From the NCBI GenBank assembly GCA_011372105.1, contig DRTT01000146.1, positions 1-21,832 on the forward strand: a stretch of DNA of 21,832 nt. Reading direction: 5' to 3'. The notes beneath the pieces were generated by a model. It worked only from the letters and a program-made list of their open reading frames with translations, was not told where the DNA came from and did no database searches. Made by a program: the position numbers and the translations under genes. This document shows positions 7,627 to 15,900 of this stretch, in pieces (position 1 is the first letter of the stretch; every line of letters starts with the position of its first letter). The DNA is from Candidatus Aerophobota bacterium (lineage in GTDB: Bacteria > Aerophobota > Aerophobia > Aerophobales > B3-G15).

Positions 7627-8763
7627 TCAAGTTAACTTTTTCCTTAGAAAAGTAGGAACGTCAAGATCATGCTGGTCATACCTACCAGATTCTAACTCTT
7701 TTCGAAAAGGCTCTTTATCCCCCTTAAAGCCAGGCTCTTTTGCGACAGAAGAAATCAAGGTCAAAGTAAGATCATCTGAGGATTCCCTTTCAAGATAGAC
7801 TCCGAAATTAATCGGTATGGAGTAGCCTGCTTTCTCTCGTAAGGAGAGAATAATCTTTTTCAGTTGATTTACTTTAAAATCTTTTCCTGCAAAGATGTTA
7901 AGTAAAATCCCCTTCACCTTTCTGAAAGGAATTTCTCCCCAAAAGGGAGAATAAAAAATCTCCTCCATCGCCTCCTCAACACACCTCTCTCCACTACCTC
8001 TACCTTTTGTTATCATTATCTGCTTCCCCTTTGTTAGAAAAGATTTAAGATCAGCAAAATCAACACTAATTAACCCCGGCCTGTAAAGAATAACCTCAAC
8101 TGACTGCAGAAAAATTTCCAGAATCTCATCTATCTTTGTAAAAGCCTCATCAAGAGAAAAAGAACTTCCAGACTCTTCCTTAGAATAATTGAGTAGAGCA
8201 TCATTGGAAACAATTACAGCTCCATCCACAAGATGCCAGAGCTCTTCTAAAACCTTCCTGGAATTCTCAACACATTCCTCACCTTCAAATTCAAAGGGCA
8301 GGACAAAAAAACCAACACTCAAAACTCCCTTTTCCTTTGCTATCTTAAAGATCGCGGGGGAAGCTCCTGCTCCTAAACCCTTACTTAAAGAACAGACAAC
8401 AAACAAAAGATTGGTGTTATCCAAAAACTCTTTTATGTCACTTTCTGCTTCCTGGATAATCCTCCTTGCCACCTCTTTATCCCCTCCTGTACCCCATCCT
8501 CTTGTCACTGATTCTCCCACCAAAAATCTCTTCATTCCCTCGCACAGTGAGAGAGCCTTTATACTTGAATCGCAGGCTGCAAACTCCACGTTACCAAAGC
8601 TGTGCGGAAAAATACGAGAGATAATATTGCAACCTGCCCCGCCCACTCCCAAAACCTTTACTTTTAAGGGAGGAGATTTTAAATCTCCACTTTTAACCTC
8701 TTCTATTCTCTTAACATTCTTAATACCAACATCAAAAGATGGCTCACCTTCAAATTGGATCAA
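7627..8763 (-). CDS. ftsZ: Divergent FtsZ (tubulin-like GTPase) with altered GTP-binding signature
   Basis: A 378-residue FtsZ homologue. Recognisable elements in order are: KVKVLGVGGAGCN at 34-46 (T1), PFEFEGE at 156-162, NDALL at 187-191, RPGLISVDFADLK at 228-240 (T7; catalytic-loop Asp kept, usual Asn replaced by Ser), and a C-terminal tail ending DLDVPTFLRKK. That tail matches the conserved FtsZ C-terminal peptide that binds FtsA/ZipA-type anchors. The tubulin signature, normally GGGTGTG, reads SLSKGLGAGASP at 125-136, so two of the key glycines and the threonine are lost. The core GTPase fold and the anchor peptide are present, but GTP binding or turnover may differ. The start is TTG with AAAGGGGG just upstream. 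It is not in a division-gene cluster. It could be a second, specialised FtsZ or the only FtsZ of a fast-evolving lineage. Confidence 0.85.
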   Translation of the reverse strand: MIQFEGEPSFDVGIKNVKRIEEVKSGDLKSPPLKVKVLGVGGAGCNIISRIFPHSFGNVEFAACDSSIKALSLCEGMKRFLVGESVTRGWGTGGDKEVARRIIQEAESDIKEFLDNTNLLFVVCSLSKGLGAGASPAIFKIAKEKGVLSVGFFVLPFEFEGEECVENSRKVLEELWHLVDGAVIVSNDALLNYSKEESGSSFSLDEAFTKIDEILEIFLQSVEVILYRPGLISVDFADLKSFLTKGKQIMITKGRGSGERCVEEAMEEIFYSPFWGEIPFRKVKGILLNIFAGKDFKVNQLKKIILSLREKAGYSIPINFGVYLERESSDDLTLTLISSVAKEPGFKGDKEPFRKELESGRYDQHDLDVPTFLRKKLT

Positions 8764-8774
8764 AACTGCCCCCT

Positions 8775-9794
8775 TTAAAATTGCTTTAAAAACCTCAAAT
8801 CATTTTGAAAAAAAAGTCTAATATCATCTATGCCATACTTAAGCATGCATATTCTCTCAACCCCCATACCAAAAGCAAAGCCCTGATACTTTTCCGGATC
8901 ATACCCCACATTCTTAAAGACTTCGGGGTCAACCATTCCACAACCAAGTATCTCTAACCATCCCTTCCCAGAACAAACTTTACAACCCGAACCTTTGCAC
9001 ATAATACAACTTATGTCAACTTCTGCACTCGGTTCTGTGAAAGGGAAATAGCTTGGACGAAAACGTAACTTTGTATCCTCACCAAACATCTCCTTTGCAA
9101 AATAGGTAAGACATCCTTTAAGGTCAGAAAAGGTAATATCTTTATCCACAGCAAGACCCTCTACCTGATGGAAGACAGGAAAATGAGAAGCATCAATTGC
9201 ATCCCTTCTGTAGCAAAGACCTGGCGAAATAATCCTTATAGGAGGTAAGGATTTTTCCATCACTCTTATCTGAACAGGAGACGTCTGAGTTCTCAGAAGA
9301 TAACCTGATTTAAAATCAATATAAAAAGAATCCTGTTCATCCCGAGCAGGGTGAAATTCAGGTATATTTAAAGCTTCGAAATTATAGTACTCTGTCTCTA
9401 TTTCAGGACCGGTCACAACTTCAAATCCAAGCCCAATAAAAATCTCTTTAATTTGCCGGATGGTTTGGGTTAAAGGATGAATTTTACCTGTAAGAGGTTT
9501 TTCCCCTGGGAAAGTAACATCTATCTTGTATTCGACTCTTTTCCTCTCAAGGGACTTTCTTCTCTCCTCTATAAGCTTTTCAGCCTTTTTTTTCAGGTCA
9601 TTTAAAAGTCTACCTATTTTGGGTTTCTCTTCCGGAGGCAAACCCGGAAGCTGCTTCAGTAAAAGAGTAATTTCTCCTCTTTTTCTTCCAAGAAACCTTG
9701 TCTTTATAACCTCTATTTTATCTATATCTGCCTTCCCTATCTCTTCCTCCAATTTTTCCTCTATATCTTTTATCTTCTCAATTATCTCTTGCAT
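8775..9794 (-). CDS. pheS: Phenylalanyl-tRNA synthetase alpha subunit
   Basis: Phenylalanyl-tRNA synthetase alpha chain, 339 residues, the usual length. Residues 1-90 are the coiled-coil tRNA-binding arm. The class II core follows, with HPLTQTI at 106-112, the FHQVEGL motif-2 region at 208-214, and motif 3 in [18 protein letters not shown] at 309-326. A CxxC-x4-CxxC cluster (Cys 263, 266, 271, 274) is typical of many bacterial PheS proteins. I chose the ATG at 9794 because it is preceded by AAGGGAGG and gives the standard N-terminus; a longer upstream reading adds 23 atypical residues. It overlaps the end of leuA by 17 bases. The beta subunit gene pheT, which normally follows, is absent; a divergent ftsZ occupies that position. 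Confidence 0.96.
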   Translation of the reverse strand: MQEIIEKIKDIEEKLEEEIGKADIDKIEVIKTRFLGRKRGEITLLLKQLPGLPPEEKPKIGRLLNDLKKKAEKLIEERRKSLERKRVEYKIDVTFPGEKPLTGKIHPLTQTIRQIKEIFIGLGFEVVTGPEIETEYYNFEALNIPEFHPARDEQDSFYIDFKSGYLLRTQTSPVQIRVMEKSLPPIRIISPGLCYRRDAIDASHFPVFHQVEGLAVDKDITFSDLKGCLTYFAKEMFGEDTKLRFRPSYFPFTEPSAEVDISCIMCKGSGCKVCSGKGWLEILGCGMVDPEVFKNVGYDPEKYQGFAFGMGVERICMLKYGIDDIRLFFQNDLRFLKQF

Positions 9795-11310
9795 TTTCCT
9801 CCCTTGTATATCGATACAGCAAACGATTGATAGCATTAATATAAGCTTTGGCACTTGCTTCAATTATGTCAGTAGAAGAACCTCTTCCTGAAACAAGAAT
9901 ATCTCCCTTTTTAACTCTGACAGTAACCTCTCCCAGAGCGTCTTTTCCACCAGTCGCAGATTGAATGGAATACTCAACTAAAGTAAGGTCAAGGTTACAT
10001 ATCCTATCTATTGCTTTGTAAGTGGCGTCAATTGGGCCATCTCCGCAAGCTGCCTCCTGGAAAATCCTGCCATTCTTTTTTATCCTTACTGTAGCTGTAG
10101 GAAGGACTTTGTTTCCGGTGACAGTGTGAATGTATTCAAGTGAGAAAAACTCGGGAATTTTAGCAGTTTCTTCTTCCACAATAAGAATAAGATCCTCATC
10201 AAATATCTCCTTTTTCTTTTCAGCAAGGTTCTTAAAAATATTGAAGCATCTTTCAAATTGTTCTTCAGTAAGGTTAAACCCGAGCTTCTTCAATCTTTCT
10301 CTGAATGCATGACGTCCGGATAGCTTACCAAGTACAAGTTCGCTTTCTTTAAGTCCAATTGAAGAAGGTGTCATAATCTCGTAAGTTGTTGCTTTTTTTA
10401 AGACACCATCCTGATGAATTCCTGCCTGGTGACGAAAGGCATTCTTACCCACTATTGCCTTGTTGGGTTGAACCGGGATACCTGTTAGATGAGAAACAAG
10501 ACGGGATGTAGGGTAAATTTCTTTTGTATTTATCCCGGTATAGAAATCAAAAAAATCCTCTCTTGTTTTTATTGCCATAACAATTTCTTCCAAAGCTGCA
10601 TTACCTGCTCTTTCTCCAATTCCATTAATTGTACACTCTATCTGTCTTACACCCATTTTTGCCGCACTCAAAGAATTAGCAACAGCCATGCCAAGATCAT
10701 CATGACAGTGAACACTTAACGTGATCTGATTTACGGCTGGAACTTTAACTTTTATTTTTTTAATTAAATTTGCAAACTCCTCAGGTGTCGCATATCCAAC
10801 TGTATCGGGGATATTAACCACTCTTGCACCCGCCTCAACAACAGCTTGAATTACCTCACAAAGGAAAGAAAAATCGCTTCTTGAAGCATCCTCAGGGGAG
10901 AATTCAACATCCTGCGTGTACTCCCTCGCCAGCTTGACAGCCTCTACTGCTATCTTCAAAACCTCATCGGGCTTTCTTTTAAGTTTATATTCCATATGCA
11001 GAGGAGAGGTAGCTATAAAGGTGTGAATTCTACCTTTTTTTGCAGGTTTAATTGCCTCTGCTGCTTTTTTAATATCTTCAGGTAGAGCTCTTGCAAGAGC
11101 AGCTATTGTGGGACCTTGGACTTCTTCAGCAACAAGTTTAACCGCCTTGAAGTCTCCAGAAGAAGAAGCGGGAAAACCTGCCTCAATTACATCAACTCCC
11201 AATTTTTCCAAAGCCTTTGCTATCTTCACCTTCTCTTCACAGGTGAAAGCAACACCTGGTGTTTGCTCTCCATCACGTAAGGTAGTATCAAATATATAAA
11301 TTCTCTCCAT
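9778..11310 (-). CDS. leuA: 2-isopropylmalate synthase
   Basis: LeuA condenses acetyl-CoA with 2-oxoisovalerate in the first step of leucine synthesis. The 510-residue protein has the HMGL-like TIM barrel with [13 protein letters not shown] at 8-20 and metal-binding HCHDDLGMA (His201, His203). [14 protein letters not shown] at 229-242 and [10 protein letters not shown] at 294-303 are further landmarks. Residues from about 390 form the LeuA dimer regulatory domain, including [16 protein letters not shown], which supports leucine feedback inhibition. The GEQTPGVAF signature favours LeuA over homocitrate or citramalate synthase, although that distinction is never complete from sequence. GGAAGG lies five bases before the ATG. 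The preceding 67-base gap after glpK shows no obvious leader peptide or T-box. Confidence 0.92.
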   Translation of the reverse strand: MERIYIFDTTLRDGEQTPGVAFTCEEKVKIAKALEKLGVDVIEAGFPASSSGDFKAVKLVAEEVQGPTIAALARALPEDIKKAAEAIKPAKKGRIHTFIATSPLHMEYKLKRKPDEVLKIAVEAVKLAREYTQDVEFSPEDASRSDFSFLCEVIQAVVEAGARVVNIPDTVGYATPEEFANLIKKIKVKVPAVNQITLSVHCHDDLGMAVANSLSAAKMGVRQIECTINGIGERAGNAALEEIVMAIKTREDFFDFYTGINTKEIYPTSRLVSHLTGIPVQPNKAIVGKNAFRHQAGIHQDGVLKKATTYEIMTPSSIGLKESELVLGKLSGRHAFRERLKKLGFNLTEEQFERCFNIFKNLAEKKKEIFDEDLILIVEEETAKIPEFFSLEYIHTVTGNKVLPTATVRIKKNGRIFQEAACGDGPIDATYKAIDRICNLDLTLVEYSIQSATGGKDALGEVTVRVKKGDILVSGRGSSTDIIEASAKAYINAINRLLYRYTREENARDN

Positions 11311-11377
11311 CTAAGCCTTCCAAACCTAATTTTCTTATATTCTAACCATCTAAGGATAAAAGTCCAGAGCAAAAAAA

Positions 11378-12862
11378 TTATGCTTTTCCAGTCAAGAGTA
11401 AAAGAGCTTTTTTCCAGCCCTGGTATAAAAATTTTGCTTTTTCTTCATCCATTTTTGGCGAAAAAACCTTCCCTTTTTTCAAAAAGAACTTTATTTTTTC
11501 CTCGCTCCAAAGTCCCGTGGTAAGACCCGCAACAAGTGCAGTCCCAAAGGCAGTGGTCTCACTATAAGGAGCCTTCTCCACAGGAACGCCCAAAATATCT
11601 GACTGAAACTGCATAAGAAAATCATTTCTGGAAACCCCTCCATCCACCCTGAGCCTTTTTATTTTAAATTTCATTGTATCCTCAACCACACCTACAAGGT
11701 CTTTAACCTGATAGGCAATTGCTTCAAGAGAAGCTCTTACTATATGCTCTTTTTTTGTGCCTCTTGTAATACCCAGAATAGCACCTTTTACTTTTGGATT
11801 CCAGTAGGGAGCCCCAAGACCAACAAAAGCAGGCACAAAATAAACACCTCCTGTATCCTTAATCCTCTGTGCCATCTCAGCAGTTTGAGAAGGATCACTT
11901 ACAACCTGCAACCCTTCTTTTAACCATTGAATAGCGGCTCCTGCAATAAAAATACTTCCCTCAAGAGCATAGCAGGGCATCCCCTTAGAGTCACAGGCAA
12001 GAGTGGTGATAAGATTTGGAGAATCAAATAACCTTTCTCCGGTATTTACAAGAAGAAAACATCCTGTTCCATAAGTGATCTTAGTATCCCCGTAAAGAGT
12101 GCACCCGTGCCCAAAAAGAGAGGCTTGTTGATCTCCCACTGCTGCAGCAATAGGTATACCTGAGGGAAGAAAGGGTACTTTTTCTGTTTTACCAAAAATA
12201 CTTCTTGAGGGAAGAGGTTGGGGGAGAATGTTCTCAGGAATCCCGAACATACTCAGAAGTTCCCTGTCCCATTTTAACCTGTGAATATTAAAAAGCATGG
12301 TTCTTGAGGCATTTGTGTAATCAGTAAGGTGCTTCTTCCCTCCTGTAAGCTTAAATATAAGATAAGTCTCCACTGTTCCAAAAAGAATTTTACCCTGAGA
12401 GATCAAGAAGTTAAAAGAAGGAATGTTGTCTATAGCCCACCTTATCTTACTTGCCGAAAAGTAAGGGTCAAGAAAAAGGCCTGTTTTTTTCTTTACAATT
12501 TTTTCAAACCCCTGTTTTTTCCACTTCTCACAAATATCTACGGTTCTCCTGCACTGCCAGACTATAGCTCTTCCTAAGGGTTCTCCTGTATTTTTATCCC
12601 AGAAAAGAGTTGTTTCTCTCTGATTGGTAATGCCTACTGCTTCTATTTTAGAAGGAGATATTTTGCTTTTCTCAATAACTCCTTTAATTACAGAAAGGGT
12701 GCTTTGCCATATCTCCTTCGCATCCTGCTCTACCCATCCAGGCTCTGGATAATACTGGTTGAGCTGACGATAACTCTGAGAGATAGGGTTTGCACCTTCA
12801 TCAAAAATTATAGCTCTTGTTCCCGTTGTTCCCTGATCTATAATCAAGATATAGGAAGACAT
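11378..12862 (-). CDS. glpK: Glycerol kinase
   Basis: A 494-residue FGGY-family kinase, the normal size for GlpK, which phosphorylates glycerol to sn-glycerol-3-phosphate in the cytoplasm. Diagnostic segments are IDQGTTGTRAI at 8-18, PGWVEQDAKEIW at 41-52, GITNQRETT at 77-85, GRAIVWQCRR at 97-106, and GDQQASLFGHGC at 243-254 with the catalytic-base Asp244. FGGY signature regions follow: YGTGCFLLVNTGE at 264-276 and RVDGGVSRNDFLMQFQSD at 405-422. The ATG lies four bases after the stop of the GlmU-type gene with no Shine-Dalgarno sequence, so translation probably depends on re-initiation. No glpF or glpD is adjacent; glycerol-3-phosphate may mainly feed phospholipid synthesis. Confidence 0.94.
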   Translation of the reverse strand: MSSYILIIDQGTTGTRAIIFDEGANPISQSYRQLNQYYPEPGWVEQDAKEIWQSTLSVIKGVIEKSKISPSKIEAVGITNQRETTLFWDKNTGEPLGRAIVWQCRRTVDICEKWKKQGFEKIVKKKTGLFLDPYFSASKIRWAIDNIPSFNFLISQGKILFGTVETYLIFKLTGGKKHLTDYTNASRTMLFNIHRLKWDRELLSMFGIPENILPQPLPSRSIFGKTEKVPFLPSGIPIAAAVGDQQASLFGHGCTLYGDTKITYGTGCFLLVNTGERLFDSPNLITTLACDSKGMPCYALEGSIFIAGAAIQWLKEGLQVVSDPSQTAEMAQRIKDTGGVYFVPAFVGLGAPYWNPKVKGAILGITRGTKKEHIVRASLEAIAYQVKDLVGVVEDTMKFKIKRLRVDGGVSRNDFLMQFQSDILGVPVEKAPYSETTAFGTALVAGLTTGLWSEEKIKFFLKKGKVFSPKMDEEKAKFLYQGWKKALLLLTGKA

Positions 12863-12866
12863 TTTT

Positions 12867-13616
12867 TCAATTTATTAAGTTTTTGTATTTTTGCGCAAAA
12901 ATCTTTCTTGCCCTTTCAAGATCGCAGGGAGTATTCACCCCCATAGCGACAAGAGGGTCTTGAACACAAAGGGCCTCAACTCTCTGTCCTTTACTGTAGA
13001 AAATCTCAAAAACATCGGTCAGATAAACTTCTCCGCTTACCTTATCAGGTTTAAGAAGAGGTAAAACCTCTACAATTTTCTGCGCATCAAAACAGTAAAC
13101 ACCAGAATTAACTTCCTTTATTCTTAATTCCTCAGGAGTGGCGTTTTTTTTCTCAACTATTTTTTTTACGGTATTATTACTATCTCGAACAACTCTACCA
13201 TAAGAAGCAGGATCAGAAAGAAAGGCTGTTAAAATAGTTGCGACAGAATTTTTTTCTCTGTGGTATCTCACGATATCTTTTAAAATAGAATAGGTTACAA
13301 AGGGAGCATCACCTGGAAGAACCAGAACTTCCCCATTGAAGCTGGAAAAAAGAAAGGATGCTTTTCTCAAAGCATCACCTGTTCCAAGCCTTTCCTCCTG
13401 ATAAACATAAAGACACCTTCCCCCCACAACCTCCTTTATCTTCTCTGCCTGGTGACCAACCACCATTATTATTCTGCCAACTCCTGCTTTAATGCATGCT
13501 TTCACTGGTAATTCTATTAAAAAATAGTCACCTATTTTATGTAAAAGCTTGCTGATAGGGGAATTCATCCTGGTACTTTCTCCGGCAGCCAGGATAACAG
13601 CTATTACCTTCTCCAA
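12867..13616 (-). CDS. GlmU-type sugar-1-phosphate nucleotidyltransferase (pyrophosphorylase domain only)
   Basis: A 249-residue nucleotidyltransferase resembling the N-terminal uridylyltransferase half of GlmU. Landmarks (start numbered 1) are AVILAAGESTRMNS at 6-19 with a downstream Lys (ISKLLH), QEERLGTGDALR, PGDAPF for the metal-binding Asp, YGRVVRD, VNSGVYCF and SGEVYLTDVFEI. The left-handed beta-helix acetyltransferase half of GlmU is missing; the protein stops after the nucleotidyltransferase domain. It probably makes UDP-GlcNAc or a related UDP/dTDP-sugar for the wall, matching murJ upstream. I start it at TTG 13616 because GGGAGG lies six bases upstream and the LAAG motif follows directly. 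A longer upstream reading runs into the DUF429 gene and looks unrelated. Sugar specificity cannot be read from the sequence. Confidence 0.83.
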   Translation of the reverse strand: MEKVIAVILAAGESTRMNSPISKLLHKIGDYFLIELPVKACIKAGVGRIIMVVGHQAEKIKEVVGGRCLYVYQEERLGTGDALRKASFLFSSFNGEVLVLPGDAPFVTYSILKDIVRYHREKNSVATILTAFLSDPASYGRVVRDSNNTVKKIVEKKNATPEELRIKEVNSGVYCFDAQKIVEVLPLLKPDKVSGEVYLTDVFEIFYSKGQRVEALCVQDPLVAMGVNTPCDLERARKIFAQKYKNLIN

Positions 13617-13686
13617 CTCCAACCTCCCTTTTAAGAAAATCGTTTGCCCGGAAACTAATTTTAAACTAACACTAAAAAGCATTTTG

Positions 13687-14280
13687 TCAACAGGGGACAA
13701 CCACTTTGCCTTCTTCGCCCCCAATTTCTCTATAATTTCCCTTCCACCTGCAGTAAGCAGTATAGGCACACAAAATAGCATCAAGAGCATGTGAAGAGTA
13801 AACCTTTTTTTCCGGTGGCAAAATACCTCTTAAAAGTTTTGAAATTTCTCTCTGGCAGGAGATACACCAGGATTTCCCTGGTTTTTTCCCCTCTGTTTTA
13901 ATGTTTAAAATCTTTTGAGTGGCTCTTGGATAAACCTCTATATATTTGTATCCCTCGTCTTTCAGTATTCTTGCAATCTCCATACCTCTTTTAACAAGGG
14001 AAGAAAGAAAAAAAGGAGAAAGAGCAGGAGAGCCAAACTGACGCAATTTCTTATCACAAAGCCTCATTTTATCCTTTCCTCTTGGAAAACTCAAAGGTGC
14101 ATCTATTCCGATCCACTCAGGTCTTATTTCCCTTACCTTTTCTATAATTTCCAGATTACCAAAAACTTCTCCGGGTTCTGTCCAAAGGGAAAGATTATTA
14201 TCTATTACCGCCCATCCTGTGGGTTTTTCCTCTTTTCCAGCAAGATCAATTCCCATAAATTTCAAAAGATAGGAGCTCAT
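13687..14280 (-). CDS. DUF429 family predicted RNase H-fold nuclease
   Basis: A 197-residue protein of the DUF429 family (predicted RNase H-like nuclease). Acidic residues expected in such a fold are Asp12 in MGIDLAG, Asp60 in IGIDAPLSFP, Glu115 in EVYPRA, and Asp167 in SHALDAILCAYTAY. The C-terminal IGGEEGKVVVP closing pattern is also typical. Biochemical function is not established for the family. I start it at ATG 14280, which overlaps the murJ stop as ATGA and has AGGAG just upstream. Upstream in-frame codons lie inside murJ and are not credible. It lies in the housekeeping run between murJ and the GlmU-type gene and is probably co-transcribed. Confidence 0.82.
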   Translation of the reverse strand: MSSYLLKFMGIDLAGKEEKPTGWAVIDNNLSLWTEPGEVFGNLEIIEKVREIRPEWIGIDAPLSFPRGKDKMRLCDKKLRQFGSPALSPFFLSSLVKRGMEIARILKDEGYKYIEVYPRATQKILNIKTEGKKPGKSWCISCQREISKLLRGILPPEKKVYSSHALDAILCAYTAYCRWKGNYREIGGEEGKVVVPC

Positions 14281-15830
14281 TTTCTCCTGGATAAAAAAGA
14301 AAGTGCAATATTTAATTCCTCTGACTTTAACAGTAAGGAAAGGATAATAACTATAAAAAATCCTGAAACAACACATAATACAACATAAAAAATCATCTGT
14401 GGGAAAGAAAATCCAATCCCTAAATGTTTAAAAATTCTTGACAAAAGATAAATGAAAAATCCCGCAGAGAGCCCTGCAAAGGAAGACTTAATAAAGGACT
14501 TTAAGATAGAGTATCCTTCTATGTCATTAAGTCTCTTCCTCAGAAGATAAATTAAGGCCAGCATATTAAAGATACTGGATAAAGAGGTGGCAAGTGCAAG
14601 TCCTTCAACTTTTAAAGGACCTATCAAAATAAAATTAAAAAGAATACTTACAAGGAGAGAAAGAAAAGATATTTTGAGAGGAGTTAAAAAGTCCTGTAAG
14701 GAATAAAAAGCACGGGTTAAAATCATACAAGCTCCCATAGCAAAAAGGCCAATGGAATAGCCAAAAAGCGCCTGACCTGTAAGCAGTGTATCTTTTAAAG
14801 AAAAAGCTCCATGCTGGAACAAAACCGCCACAAGCTCTTTTCTCAGCATTACAAGACCAACTGCAGAGGGAATAAGAAGAAAAAAAATAACCCTCATTCC
14901 CATGCTGACAGATTTTTTAATACCTTCCCTGTCCCCTTCTGCGGCAAGAGTAGAAAGATGAGGAAAGAAAGCTGTGGAAAGTGCTATAGGAAAAAGTCCT
15001 AAAGGAAATTGAATAAGACGCATGGCATACTGAAGAGCTGAAATACTTCCTTCAGGAAGAGTTGAAGCAAATATTCTCGTAATAAGAACGCTTGCCTGAA
15101 GAGTTGCACCTCCCAGGAAAGCTGGCAAAACAAGCTTTAGCACTTTTTTTGTCCCTTCATCTTTAAGACAAAGAGTAAATCTATATTTAAATCCCTTTTT
15201 AATAAGAAAAGGAAGTTGAATAAAAAAATGTAGCATACCCCCCATAACAACTCCAAAAGCAAGACTGTAAATACCTATTTTATCAATAAAAATCCATGCA
15301 AAGAAAACAAGGGAAAGATTGAAAAGAACAGGGGCAAAAGCAGGGCTTGTAAAGTGCCCTCTGCAATTTAGAACTGCCATAAAAAGAGCTGCAATACTTA
15401 TAAATAAAAGAAAAGGCCACATAATTTGTGTAAGATAAACTGTCAATTTAAGTTGAGAAAAGTTTTGTCTAAATCCAACAGCAATAAGGGGAATATAAAA
15501 GGGAGCAAGGAATATCCCCAGTATAACAAAAGGTCCTGTTATAATCAAAAGAAGATTAAGGACATTATTTGCAAGTTTTAGAGCTTCTTTATCTCCTTTT
15601 AACGAGGAATATTCACTGAATACCGGGATAAAACCAGAACTTAAAGCTCCCTCTGCAAAAAGAGCTCGTAAAAGGTTAGGGATAGAAAAAGCAAACCAGA
15701 AAGCATCTGTTGCCTGAGAATAACCAAAAAGATAGGCAATCACTTGCAATCTTATAAGGCCTGTAATTCGAGAAATAAAAGTTCCAAGACTCACTATACC
15801 AAAAGACCTTATAAGCTTTCCCTTTTCTAT
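14277..15830 (-). CDS. murJ: Lipid II flippase MurJ (MviN), putative ATA start
   Basis: A polytopic membrane protein of about 517 residues, with some 14 hydrophobic segments, in the MOP/MviN superfamily. It flips lipid II across the inner membrane for peptidoglycan synthesis. Family features include SLGTFISRITGLIR near the N-terminus, TDAFWFAFSIPNLLRALFAE, GALSSGFIPVFSEY, and the central FPLGLFPIALSTAFFPHLS. The first standard start is GTG at 15794, but it would cut into the first helix. The frame is open further upstream and reads KGKLIRSFGIVSLG, which matches normal MurJ N-termini. The only credible start there is ATA at 15830, with GGAGG seven bases upstream. I therefore set the start at the ATA, with the GTG as the fallback. 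The gene overlaps the next by four bases (ATGA). Confidence 0.88.
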   Translation of the reverse strand: MEKGKLIRSFGIVSLGTFISRITGLIRLQVIAYLFGYSQATDAFWFAFSIPNLLRALFAEGALSSGFIPVFSEYSSLKGDKEALKLANNVLNLLLIITGPFVILGIFLAPFYIPLIAVGFRQNFSQLKLTVYLTQIMWPFLLFISIAALFMAVLNCRGHFTSPAFAPVLFNLSLVFFAWIFIDKIGIYSLAFGVVMGGMLHFFIQLPFLIKKGFKYRFTLCLKDEGTKKVLKLVLPAFLGGATLQASVLITRIFASTLPEGSISALQYAMRLIQFPLGLFPIALSTAFFPHLSTLAAEGDREGIKKSVSMGMRVIFFLLIPSAVGLVMLRKELVAVLFQHGAFSLKDTLLTGQALFGYSIGLFAMGACMILTRAFYSLQDFLTPLKISFLSLLVSILFNFILIGPLKVEGLALATSLSSIFNMLALIYLLRKRLNDIEGYSILKSFIKSSFAGLSAGFFIYLLSRIFKHLGIGFSFPQMIFYVVLCVVSGFFIVIILSLLLKSEELNIALSFLSRRK

Positions 15831-15837
15831 TTTGCTT

Positions 15838-15842
15838 CCTCC
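15838..15842 (-). promoter_or_regulatory. Ribosome binding site that decides the murJ start
   Basis: GGAGG on the minus strand lies seven bases before ATA 15830-15828 in the murJ frame. The next standard start, GTG 15794, has only a distant AAGG. Spacing and strength favour initiation at the ATA, a rare but documented type of non-AUG start in bacteria. Confidence 0.55.
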
Positions 15843-15870
15843 TTGTCAAAAGGAAAAATTTTTATAAACT
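15843..15870 (+). promoter_or_regulatory. Predicted promoter for rpsT-lepA
   Basis: On the plus strand, TTGTCA (15843-15848) and TAAACT (15865-15870) are 16 bases apart, ending 30 bases before the rpsT ATG. The -10 box overlaps that of the divergent murJ promoter, so the two may compete. The -10 match is modest. Confidence 0.35.
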
Positions 15871-15888
15871 TTCTAAAAATAAAATCAA
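15861..15888 (-). promoter_or_regulatory. Predicted sigma70-type promoter for murJ and the minus-strand run
   Basis: Reading the minus strand, TTGATT (plus 15883-15888) and TATAAA (plus 15861-15866) are 16 bases apart. The -10 box is about 30 bases upstream of the proposed murJ start. It is the only good promoter match seen at the head of the 11-gene run. The region is AT-rich, so chance matches are possible. Confidence 0.45.
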
Positions 15889-15900
15889 GGAGTGAAGAAT

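Noticed and set aside
8189..8821. Long plus-strand open frame opposite ftsZ (about 210 residues)
   Set aside because: It is antisense to a recognisable gene, has no family features and is Ser/Pro/Thr-rich as expected for a shadow frame.
9795..9863. Longer N-terminus of PheS (23 extra residues)
   Set aside because: The extra residues lie inside leuA, do not look like PheS, and the ATG at 9794 has a strong ribosome binding site and the normal family N-terminus.
11311..11377. Leucine attenuator or T-box ahead of leuA
   Set aside because: The 67-base gap has no Leu-rich leader peptide, no paired hairpins and no T-box core sequence.
13660..13690. Perfect TTGACA on the minus strand near the end of the DUF429 gene, as a promoter for the GlmU-type gene
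   Set aside because: No acceptable -10 box lies 16-18 bases downstream; the nearest AT-rich match is 20 or more bases away.
13617..13790. Longer N-terminus of the GlmU-type protein
   Set aside because: The upstream 58 residues overlap the DUF429 gene in another frame and precede the universal LAAG motif by far too much; TTG 13616 fits better.
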